This document shows positions 45,312-52,528 of a stretch of 64,000 nt of DNA, piece by piece. Below the pieces are notes generated by a model. The model worked only from the letters and a program-made list of their open reading frames with translations. It was not told where the DNA came from and did not search any database. This stretch comes from CAYWYR01 sp964462685 (lineage in GTDB: Bacteria > Bacteroidota > Ignavibacteria > Kapaibacteriales > UBA2268): positions 62,001 through 126,000 of the forward strand of contig CAYWYR010000009.1 in the NCBI GenBank assembly GCA_964462685.1, given 5' to 3'. The position numbers and the translations under genes are program-made. How positions within the stretch are numbered: position 1 is the first letter of the stretch; each line of letters opens with the position of its first letter.

Positions 45312-46502
45312 ATGGATAATCTTTTCAAAAAAGAGAAAGAATCGATTCTGCAAACTTATACCCGCTTAGGTATAGCAATTGACAGAGCTGAGGGTTGCTA
45401 TATTTATGATACTAAAGGCAATAAGTATCTGGATCTGCTTGGGGGGATAGCGGTAAATGTATTAGGGCATTCCCATCCAGAAGTTGTCAAAGCGGCTAAA
45501 GACCAGATTGATAGGTATATGCACGTATCTAACTTTTTCTATCAAGAGCCACAGATAAAACTTGCGGAAAAACTCAAAGAGCTTACCGGCCTGAGTAAGG
45601 TATTTTTTGGTAACAGCGGTACCGAAACAACAGATGGCTCGCTGAAGATCGCACGGAAGTGGGGAGCTGAAAGACAGAAGCACAGGATAATCTCATTCAA
45701 AGGTGCCTTTCACGGTAGGGGTTATGGCGCACTGAGTATGATGGACAAACCATTCTACAAGGACAATATGGGACCTTTTATGGCTGGTTTTGATACCATA
45801 CCATATAACAATCCATCGGTGCTTGCTGATTATTTAAATGATAATACTGCCTGCGTATTCTTTGAAGTTATTCAAGGTGAGGGCGGCCTTGTAGGCATCA
45901 GCCATGAGTGGGTAGATGAACTAAACAGACTGCAAAAGAAGCATGACTTCCTGATAGCGATAGATGAAGTTCAGAGCGGAATATGGCGTACGGGTAAGTT
46001 TTCAGCTTATGACCATTTTGACCTCAGCCCCGATATTCTCTGGTATGCCAAAGGATTGGGCGGTGGCTTGCCACTGGGAGCTATTGTAATATCGGAAAGG
46101 CTGGACGGCACTTTAGCATCCGGGCAGCATGGGACTACTTTTGGCGGTAATGCGGTAAGCTGTGCTGCCGGGCTTGCTCAGCTAGAGCAGTTTGATGACG
46201 ATATGATAGAAATCGTAAACGATAATTCCGGTTATCTGCGGGCGGGGCTTGAAAGTATCAAATCGAAATATCCGAAGTATGTGGACGGTGTTAGGGGTTT
46301 GGGTTATATGGTAGGACTGAACCTTACTTTTGAAGCAAAAAAACTTAGGGATATATTGTTGCAAGATAAGATAATTGCAAATTCTACTTCAAATAATATC
46401 CTCAGGCTGGTACCACCGTTAATCCTTACCAAAGAGCAGATAACAACATTTATCGAGTCGCTTGATAATGCTTTTGAAGTATATTCCGAAATGCTACCTT
46501 GA
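45312..46502 (+). CDS. argD: Acetylornithine-type class III aminotransferase
   Basis: A 396-residue PLP enzyme of the acetylornithine/succinylornithine transaminase family. The start YTRLGIAIDRAEGCYIYDTKGNKYLDLLGGIAVNVLGHSHP is typical (about residues 15-56), then VFFGNSGTETTDGSLKIAR, SFKGAFHGRGYGALS, FFEVIQGEGG and AIDEVQSGIWRTGKF. The PLP lysine is Lys247 in WYAKGLGGGLPLGAI, and HGTTFGGNAVSCAAGLA follows. The usual NSGAEA reads NSGTET, a minor change. It stands alone: no other arginine genes are near, so ArgD is the likeliest but not the only role (4-aminobutyrate or similar transaminases are related). A terminator follows at once. Confidence 0.85.
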   Translation: MDNLFKKEKESILQTYTRLGIAIDRAEGCYIYDTKGNKYLDLLGGIAVNVLGHSHPEVVKAAKDQIDRYMHVSNFFYQEPQIKLAEKLKELTGLSKVFFGNSGTETTDGSLKIARKWGAERQKHRIISFKGAFHGRGYGALSMMDKPFYKDNMGPFMAGFDTIPYNNPSVLADYLNDNTACVFFEVIQGEGGLVGISHEWVDELNRLQKKHDFLIAIDEVQSGIWRTGKFSAYDHFDLSPDILWYAKGLGGGLPLGAIVISERLDGTLASGQHGTTFGGNAVSCAAGLAQLEQFDDDMIEIVNDNSGYLRAGLESIKSKYPKYVDGVRGLGYMVGLNLTFEAKKLRDILLQDKIIANSTSNNILRLVPPLILTKEQITTFIESLDNAFEVYSEMLP

Positions 46503-46511
46503 AAATAAAAA

Positions 46512-46548
46512 GGCAGTGCTTTATTCGCTGAGCACTGCCCGGTTTTTT
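46512..46548. terminator. Bidirectional intrinsic terminator
   Basis: GGCAGTGCT (46512-46520) pairs with AGCACTGCC (46531-46539) around TTATTCGCTG and is followed by CGGTTTTTT on the plus strand. The minus strand ends TTTTTATTTTC. It separates the converging argD and DUF1501 genes. Confidence 0.9.
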
Positions 46549-46573
46549 CTTTAGATCAGATATTGACTTAGTT

Positions 46574-48094
46574 TTATTTCTTGATAAATCTGCCTATCGG
46601 TACACCGCTTATATCTGATATGATATATTGGCCTTTTGGTAAACGTGAGACATTTATCTGCATTTTGCCGTTAGCATTCAATAACTTCCTTCCGTTCAGA
46701 TCTGATATATAACCTGGCACTATTGAACGTGTAGAGCTAATATTGACAACATCGGTAGCAGGGTTAGGATAGATATTTAATGTTGAATCATATACTCTAT
46801 CCTGCACAGAAGTATCTGTTTGCTTAATAATTGGTATATGGTTATGGCCTGATAGCATAATATCATCAAAATCAGGATCTGGAACATCAAACCAGTCTTT
46901 CAAGATAGAATAGTAAACGCTTCTATAATCAAACTGCATCGCAAGATTATCCTGATTGGTCGCGTTTGCCGGAATATCAGGATTTACACCATGGATAATC
47001 GGGTTCACTTTTTCACCCATGAAGAACATCGGCGCCGATGTACCGTGATCTGTTCCGAGTGATGCGTTCTGGGCTATCCTTCTACCGAATTCGGAGAATG
47101 TCATGAACAAAACTTTACCGGAATTGCCGCTATCTTTGAGGTCTTTATATGCTCCGTCCATAGCATGGGATATTTGTTCTAGAAGATAACCATGCATACC
47201 GACAGAGGAGCCTTCCTCATCAACCTGGCCAGCGTGAGTATCAAAACCGCCAAGGGTTACTACATAAACTTTGGTTTTCAGCCCGCCGTTGATCAGGTGA
47301 GCTACAGTTTTCATCCTATTGCCGAAGGCGGTATCGGGATAGCGATCGGCGTTTACACTTCCTTCTCCCCTATCCCTTGCGGCCTCTAGGGTTTTAGTAT
47401 AAATATTTGTCTGCTCGATAAGATTGTTTATATAATTGATATGGCTTTGGGCAAATGTATCATCTATACTTTCATCGTCGAGTGATTTAAGATTATATAC
47501 ATCATCAAAGTTATTGAAGGCCATACCCATAGTATGTATCTGCCCCTGACAGGTGGTAGAAACGGTCGTTCCTATAGTCAAGCTCAGCGGATCGGGGAAT
47601 TGGGTTGTAGGGTAGTTTTCCGGAAATTCAGGATGATATTTTGCCAGATATCTACCGATCCAACCTGAAGACTCATATTTATCCGATCCTGAACCAGAAG
47701 TCCAGATATCAGTTGAGCGGAAATGGCTTTGGTTTGGCTCCGGGTAACCAACACCCTGAACTATACCCAATCTTTCATTTTGGTAAGCATCCGCTACATG
47801 CGTCATCGTCGGGTGCAGACCGACGTCATCATATAATTTTATGACTTCGTTTTCAGGAACTACAACGTCTGTCCTAGCTCTTGCTAAGTTATCATACTGA
47901 TCCAGAGGTACAAGTGTATTAAGGCCGTCATTACCGCCGTTCATCTGAATAAGGATGAGAATATTCTCGTTATCCTCGGGGGATCCGGCCGCCATTATTT
48001 CATAGAAAGGTGAAGTTCTGGCTACTCTTGTATTTAGGAGTGCTGGCAGAGCAACGGCAGCACCTACGGTCGATAAAAAATTTCTTCTTTTCAT
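46574..48094 (-). CDS. DUF1501 protein with Tat signal and T9SS tail
   Basis: A 506-residue protein of the DUF1501 family (sulphatase/alkaline phosphatase-like fold). It opens with a twin-arginine signal, MKRRNFLSTVGAAVALPALL, then ILIQMNGGNDGLNTLVPL, GLHPTMTHVADAY, IVQGVGYPEPNQSHFRSTDIW, KVYVVTLGGFDTHAGQ, VLFMTFSEFGRR and GTDHGTSAPMFFMG, which are family marks. The C-terminal LNIYPNPATDVVNISS to YIISDISGVPIGRFIKK is a type A sorting domain, so it may be exported via Tat and then T9SS, a notable combination. DUF1800 is the standard partner and lies 10 bases upstream. Confidence 0.9.
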   Translation of the reverse strand: MKRRNFLSTVGAAVALPALLNTRVARTSPFYEIMAAGSPEDNENILILIQMNGGNDGLNTLVPLDQYDNLARARTDVVVPENEVIKLYDDVGLHPTMTHVADAYQNERLGIVQGVGYPEPNQSHFRSTDIWTSGSGSDKYESSGWIGRYLAKYHPEFPENYPTTQFPDPLSLTIGTTVSTTCQGQIHTMGMAFNNFDDVYNLKSLDDESIDDTFAQSHINYINNLIEQTNIYTKTLEAARDRGEGSVNADRYPDTAFGNRMKTVAHLINGGLKTKVYVVTLGGFDTHAGQVDEEGSSVGMHGYLLEQISHAMDGAYKDLKDSGNSGKVLFMTFSEFGRRIAQNASLGTDHGTSAPMFFMGEKVNPIIHGVNPDIPANATNQDNLAMQFDYRSVYYSILKDWFDVPDPDFDDIMLSGHNHIPIIKQTDTSVQDRVYDSTLNIYPNPATDVVNISSTRSIVPGYISDLNGRKLLNANGKMQINVSRLPKGQYIISDISGVPIGRFIKK

Positions 48095-48104
48095 AGTGCT
48101 TACC

Positions 48105-49772
48105 TTAATTTATATGGTTTTCAGCCGAAGCCAGTACCGTTGAGAAAAAGTTCAGAAGCATGAAGCTAACTGTTTGCTGTTTGGTTTCATCATCCGGATT
48201 TGCCTCGTATTCAGCCCAGCGATAATTCCATACATAGGAAGGGCTACCATCTGGAACCAGGGTTTTACGTATCTGCTCCCTTTTACCGTCTGAAATCGGG
48301 ACTGGGTAGAAAAAGTTCGTGAAATAATCTATGAGTGCGGAATCATTACCGGGGTCTCCGCTTTTTTTAGCCATCTCGATCGGGTCAAATGTGTTTGCGG
48401 TTTGGTTGTCCCTGTTTCTGAGGCCGATATAAACGGCACCGTCTGTGATTTTTTGTCTTAGCTGTATAGTTACAGAGTTGAGCCACATTCTGTACATAAG
48501 CGGCTGCTGGTAGTATGCCTGCCAACCTGCAACTGAAGGAGGTTCGTTAAGTGTTTGATCCATAGCGGCGGCATAACCAACTACATAGCTGTAGTAATTA
48601 TTATATTCTGCAGCGAAATTGTTGGAGCTGAGATCAAAATCCAGTTTGTTCAGCACATCAAAAATATAATCAAAAGGGGTTTTGATCATAGAACCAAGCA
48701 TCAAAGTATCATTGAAGTGTTCGCTTTTAAGTAGGGTTTCGAGGGCAGGCTTTATTTCATAATCGTTATCGTATATGATCTGAGCCAAAGGATCAATGAC
48801 GTTTGCCTGAACAGTATCATTAATGTAGTCGTTAACAAAATAGATATAAAGCTTTCTGGCCAGGAATTTTGCCGCGTTATCGCTTTCATATATCATATCT
48901 ATTAACTGCTTGTATTCTTCATCCTCAGCATTTGTTATGGTTCTGTTACCAAATACTGCGGTAAAGGTTTTTGGGGTTTTATCATGTTGTAAGGACTGGA
49001 AAGTTGCTTCCAAATCATTACCGGCTCTTCTGTTGATAGTCCAGCCTGTTAATACCCGAGATGCGGCCCTGATATCATCTTCTGTATAGTTAGTATAATC
49101 CTCGGCAGATACCTGAGTTCCTTTGCCTACTGTAAATAGCTCAAACAGCTCTCTTGCATAATTTTCATTCGGCTGCCTGGCAATATTCCTGTTACCGTTA
49201 AGATAAACAAGCATAGCAGTATTTACGGTAACTTCCTTAGTCAGCTCTCTGAAATTACCGAGACAGTTTTCTCTCAAGAGTTTATAAAGCTGGTAGCTAT
49301 ATCGGGCATCATTGATAAGAACGACTTCGGTAGCATAATGATTGCTCCAGAAAATAGTCATTTTTTCAGATATATCGAATCTGGCTTTACCCATTCGCAT
49401 TCCCCACCAGCTAAGCAATGATCTTCTTCGCTGGCTTTCCATCCCGAATGACCGGGATTTATCCACAAAGGTCTCACCGTAAGGTGAATTATCATCATTT
49501 CGATTTATGCTGAGCGGCTGATCGACAGATGTATCGATATCGAGTAGCTTGGATACTGATTCAGATAGCCCGAGGGTTTCAGACTCTTTGATCTCTGCTT
49601 CGGTAGGTCCAAAGGTAGTTCGGGCAAGTAAGTGCCATGCCCTTTTAAAATCCCAAGAACCTTTATATTCAGCCAGGCCAGAACTCGGCGGCTGAACTGT
49701 CTGAACATCAAGCTCAGTCTGGATCTTAGCGGTATTAGATTGTTTGAGGGATAGAAATCTTCTTCTGTCCAT
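48105..49772 (-). CDS. DUF1800 protein
   Basis: A protein of about 555 residues of the DUF1800 family, regularly paired with DUF1501. Family phrases are WHLLARTTFGPTEAEIKE, WGMRMGKA, MTIFWSNHYATE, NENYARELFELFTVGKG, TGWTINRR, FLARKLYIYFVND, and EPPSVAGWQAYYQQP. It begins MDRRRFLSLKQ, an RR motif like a Tat signal, but no hydrophobic segment follows before the conserved domain. I use the ATG at 49772; 49784 (ATG) and 49796 (TTG) are in frame and add nothing helpful. The function of the pair is unknown; polysaccharide or surface-related roles have been proposed for the families. Confidence 0.88.
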   Translation of the reverse strand: MDRRRFLSLKQSNTAKIQTELDVQTVQPPSSGLAEYKGSWDFKRAWHLLARTTFGPTEAEIKESETLGLSESVSKLLDIDTSVDQPLSINRNDDNSPYGETFVDKSRSFGMESQRRRSLLSWWGMRMGKARFDISEKMTIFWSNHYATEVVLINDARYSYQLYKLLRENCLGNFRELTKEVTVNTAMLVYLNGNRNIARQPNENYARELFELFTVGKGTQVSAEDYTNYTEDDIRAASRVLTGWTINRRAGNDLEATFQSLQHDKTPKTFTAVFGNRTITNAEDEEYKQLIDMIYESDNAAKFLARKLYIYFVNDYINDTVQANVIDPLAQIIYDNDYEIKPALETLLKSEHFNDTLMLGSMIKTPFDYIFDVLNKLDFDLSSNNFAAEYNNYYSYVVGYAAAMDQTLNEPPSVAGWQAYYQQPLMYRMWLNSVTIQLRQKITDGAVYIGLRNRDNQTANTFDPIEMAKKSGDPGNDSALIDYFTNFFYPVPISDGKREQIRKTLVPDGSPSYVWNYRWAEYEANPDDETKQQTVSFMLLNFFSTVLASAENHIN

Positions 49773-49840
49773 ATCGACTCCCATGCATATATACAAGCGG
49801 TATTTGTTAAGATTAACACATCAAATTTGATAAAGTTTAA

Positions 49841-50497
49841 TCAATCCGCAATTTTTCTTAAAAAAGTTTTCCTGTGGTGATTAGAGCTTCCATATTTTTT
49901 GATTGCATTTATATGGGCATTGGTGCCGTAACCTTTGTTGTTTTCCCAGGAATACACCGGATTGGCATTGGCAAGATCAACCATAATATCATCTCTGAAG
50001 ACTTTTGCCACTACCGATGCCGCTGATATTATCTTCGATTTTTTGTCTCCCTTTATTATAGCGACTGAGTGTTTTTCCAATGGATAAGGTACGCGATTAC
50101 CATCGATGAGGGCGAAAAGCATTTGATCTTTTGGCAGAGGGGGCAATTGATCGAGAAGCCTCTTATAGGCTATCTGCATCGCTTGCATCGTAGCGTTTAG
50201 TATATTGATATTATCGATAAAATCCGGTGGAATGATACCGATACCAATATTGCATAACTCAAATAGAGAAGTGCTAAGCCCGATTCGCTTTTTAGAAGAG
50301 AGGAGTTTGGAATCTGTAAGCTCATCCGGCAGATCGGAAATAGATACATCTTTTTTCAGCATGGCAGCGACGCTAACTACCGGCCCGGAAAAAGCCCCCC
50401 TGCCTACCTCATCAATGCCGCACAAAAAAGGATGTTCACGGCTATAGAAGCCGTCTGGATTATTTTCATCCAATGTATTGAAAAGTTGATCTGGCAA
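49841..50497 (-). CDS. rnhB: Ribonuclease HII
   Basis: A 218-residue RNase HII, which cuts RNA-DNA hybrids and removes single ribonucleotides from DNA. The catalytic acids are in LCGIDEVGRGAFSGPVVSVA (DE of DEVGRG), DSKLLSSKKR, ALIDGN and the later KIISAASVVAKVFRDDIMV, followed by NKGYGTNAHINAIKKYG and HHRKTFLRKI. The start is TTG at 50497; no upstream ATG is in frame, and the family needs only a short leader before DEVGRG. It has no SD-like sequence. It is part of a queD, folE, rnhB, DUF1800, DUF1501 minus-strand run with 69 bases before DUF1800. Confidence 0.93.
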   Translation of the reverse strand: MPDQLFNTLDENNPDGFYSREHPFLCGIDEVGRGAFSGPVVSVAAMLKKDVSISDLPDELTDSKLLSSKKRIGLSTSLFELCNIGIGIIPPDFIDNINILNATMQAMQIAYKRLLDQLPPLPKDQMLFALIDGNRVPYPLEKHSVAIIKGDKKSKIISAASVVAKVFRDDIMVDLANANPVYSWENNKGYGTNAHINAIKKYGSSNHHRKTFLRKIAD

Positions 50498-50518
50498 TTA
50501 AGCGGCAGTGGTTGTTTT

Positions 50519-51241
50519 TTAATCCACTAGTTTAAGAAATTCCTGCCGGATGTTCATATCGGTGAGCAAATATCCTCTCATAACCGAAGTTACCATCGAG
50601 GATTTGTTTTCATCAGCATGCACTCCACGGGCAATCATACAGTAATGCTTGCTTTTTATAACTACGCCTAAAGCCTTCGGCTCGAGTAATTCCTCTAGGA
50701 AGTCCGCTATCTGCTCACCGAGTTCTTCCTGTATCTGCATACGGCTTGCATACCATTCGGTGATCCTGGTAAGCTTGCTTAGGCCGATGACTTTTTTGCC
50801 TGGGATATAACCGATCGAGCAATAGCCCGATATAGGCTGCCAGTGGTGTGAGCACATGGACATAACCTTTATACCTGTAGATATAACCAGCTCATTGACA
50901 TTTGATCTATTCGGGAATACGGTTAAGGGAGGCGGAGCTGTATATCTACCTTTCAGCAGTTCCCTCACATACATTTTAGATACTCTCCGCGGGGTATCGT
51001 AGCTGTTTGGGTCGTTTCTGTCAATCCTTAAGATATCCATCATCTCGGATATATTGGCTTGCAGTTTTTCCTGCATGGTATCGAGTTCTTCATCTGTAAG
51101 TACTGCATTTCCGTTGGAATCAAAGAGATCGTGTCCGTCCTTACTAACTGTTGGGAAAGGCTCAAACTCTTCTTTATCCATTTTATCGAAGATAGCTGCA
51201 TTCTTAACATTCAACGGATCAGTAGCTTGCTTTTTGTTCAT
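50519..51241 (-). CDS. folE: GTP cyclohydrolase I
   Basis: A 240-residue type I enzyme converting GTP to dihydroneopterin triphosphate, for folate or queuosine. A ~60-residue N-terminal extension precedes the domain: NISEMMDILRIDRNDPNSYDTPRRVSKMY, then ISTGIKVMSMCSHHWQPISGYCSIGYIPGKKVIGLSKLTRITEWYASR-type motifs (about 115-165), QEELGEQIADFL, and HYCMIARGVHADE. The zinc ligands Cys and His of CSHH and HCM-type HYCM are present. CSHHWQP differs from the common CEHHLLP. Its neighbour queD, 20 bases upstream on the same strand, uses its product. Confidence 0.93.
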   Translation of the reverse strand: MNKKQATDPLNVKNAAIFDKMDKEEFEPFPTVSKDGHDLFDSNGNAVLTDEELDTMQEKLQANISEMMDILRIDRNDPNSYDTPRRVSKMYVRELLKGRYTAPPPLTVFPNRSNVNELVISTGIKVMSMCSHHWQPISGYCSIGYIPGKKVIGLSKLTRITEWYASRMQIQEELGEQIADFLEELLEPKALGVVIKSKHYCMIARGVHADENKSSMVTSVMRGYLLTDMNIRQEFLKLVD

Positions 51242-51261
51242 TCTGCGGATCGTATTAATTC

Positions 51262-51693
51262 TTATTTGTATAAAGGAATGTCAAATTTTTCGCCATAATA
51301 TTCTACCATATTATTGTCAGTTTCCCAGATTTTGATCTTGTGAAGCTTACAGTTAGGAACTTCGTTTTCGAGAATATCCCAGAAAATAGCTACCAGGTTT
51401 TCTACCGAAGTGATAACACCATCGAGAAAAGGCACATCAGTATTTAGATTTTTATGATCCACGTGTTTGAAGATTTTCTCATTTATGATTTTTTTGAGAA
51501 TCTTCAAGTCTATCAAATAACCGGTCTTCGGATCGGGCAGACCTTTAACAGTTACTTCTAGATGGTAATTGTGGCCGTGATAATTGATATTGTTACACTT
51601 ATCATAGATTGATTCGTTCTCTTCATCAGAAAGCGTGGGGTTGAACAATCTGTGTGCTGCCGAAAAGGTAACTCTTCTCGTGATATAAACCAT
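51262..51693 (-). CDS. queD: 6-carboxytetrahydropterin synthase
   Basis: A 143-residue 6-pyruvoyl-tetrahydropterin synthase family enzyme, most likely QueD, which turns the GTP cyclohydrolase product into 6-carboxytetrahydropterin for queuosine. The zinc site is FSAAHRLF and NYHGHNYHLEV (three His), the catalytic Cys lies in YDKCNNINYHG, and LIDLKILKKII and LNTDVPFLDGV..PTSENLV-like SVENLVAIFWD follow. Length and motifs are normal. The ATG at 51693 is preferred; the longer start at 51720 adds nine residues without family similarity. It heads the folE, rnhB run and is divergent from the LolA-like lipoprotein. Confidence 0.92.
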   Translation of the reverse strand: MVYITRRVTFSAAHRLFNPTLSDEENESIYDKCNNINYHGHNYHLEVTVKGLPDPKTGYLIDLKILKKIINEKIFKHVDHKNLNTDVPFLDGVITSVENLVAIFWDILENEVPNCKLHKIKIWETDNNMVEYYGEKFDIPLYK

Positions 51694-51780
51694 TGTGTTC
51701 TCTATTGTTGTTAAGCACACATACAGACGTATCTCTGAGCTCCATATTTGTTATTTTTGATATCTAATAAAAGAACAGAA

Positions 51781-52521
51781 ATGAAATACAATACAGTTTT
51801 TAAACTTCTACTTATTACTATATCCTTAGTAATTATCAATTCCTGTAAGACTACCGATGACTCTAGGCAAATGGATATGGTTGGGAAAGTACCCAAAAAC
51901 TTATTTGCGGAGATTGAAGTGTCATCTGATCAGTTTGCAGGGATGACTGGCAGCGGCACTATAGCCATCGAAGGCATAGACAAAATGGGTTTGAGCATCA
52001 ATGCTATTTTCGGCCTGCAAGTAATGGATATGTATCTTGACGGAGACAACGCAAAGGTAGCTGTACACATTCAGCAGAAGGCCGCTACTTCGGAGAACGT
52101 ATTCCAGACTCTTAGCGAAAACGCAAAGATGGATATTTATCCCGAGCTAATCACCTCAATCTTTAAAGGTACAATCCCTAATACTGTAAAATTCACAGAA
52201 AAGCCCGAACAAAAAGGCGAAAAGTTACTTTACAGGAGAAAATTTGATTCAGGCGTTGAATACTATTTAATAGATAATCAGAAAAGGTTGGTGCAGTATC
52301 AACAGAAAACCACTGAAGAGGGCCAAAACGGTACTGTTCTGTATTCTGATCACAGAGTGATAAACGGTTATACAATCCCCCACAAAATCCAGATCAAAAA
52401 CAAAGAACAGGACATATCGATCACTATCAACTATTCCAACGTATCTACAGATATACCAGAGGGTTACGAGTTTGACTTTACCATACCCCCCTCTTATGAA
52501 AAATATGAAATGAAGAGATAA
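51781..52521 (+). CDS. LolA/LolB-like (DUF4292-type) lipoprotein
   Basis: A 246-residue lipoprotein; the ATG at 51781 (not the TTG at 51748) gives KYNTVFKLLLITISLVIINSC with Cys22 as the lipidation site. The rest is a single beta-rich domain: MTGSGTIAIEGIDKMGLSINAIFGLQVMDMYLDGDNAKVAVHIQQK, read as two halves, with a later VEYYLIDNQKRLVQYQQ and INGYTIPHKIQIKN, IPEGYEFDF. This is the half-barrel pattern of LolA/LolB and DUF4292. The gene is 7 bases upstream of lptD, so it probably serves lipid or LPS delivery to the outer membrane, which is inference. It is divergent from queD. Confidence 0.65.
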   Translation: MKYNTVFKLLLITISLVIINSCKTTDDSRQMDMVGKVPKNLFAEIEVSSDQFAGMTGSGTIAIEGIDKMGLSINAIFGLQVMDMYLDGDNAKVAVHIQQKAATSENVFQTLSENAKMDIYPELITSIFKGTIPNTVKFTEKPEQKGEKLLYRRKFDSGVEYYLIDNQKRLVQYQQKTTEEGQNGTVLYSDHRVINGYTIPHKIQIKNKEQDISITINYSNVSTDIPEGYEFDFTIPPSYEKYEMKR

Positions 52522-52528
52522 GTAGGTA

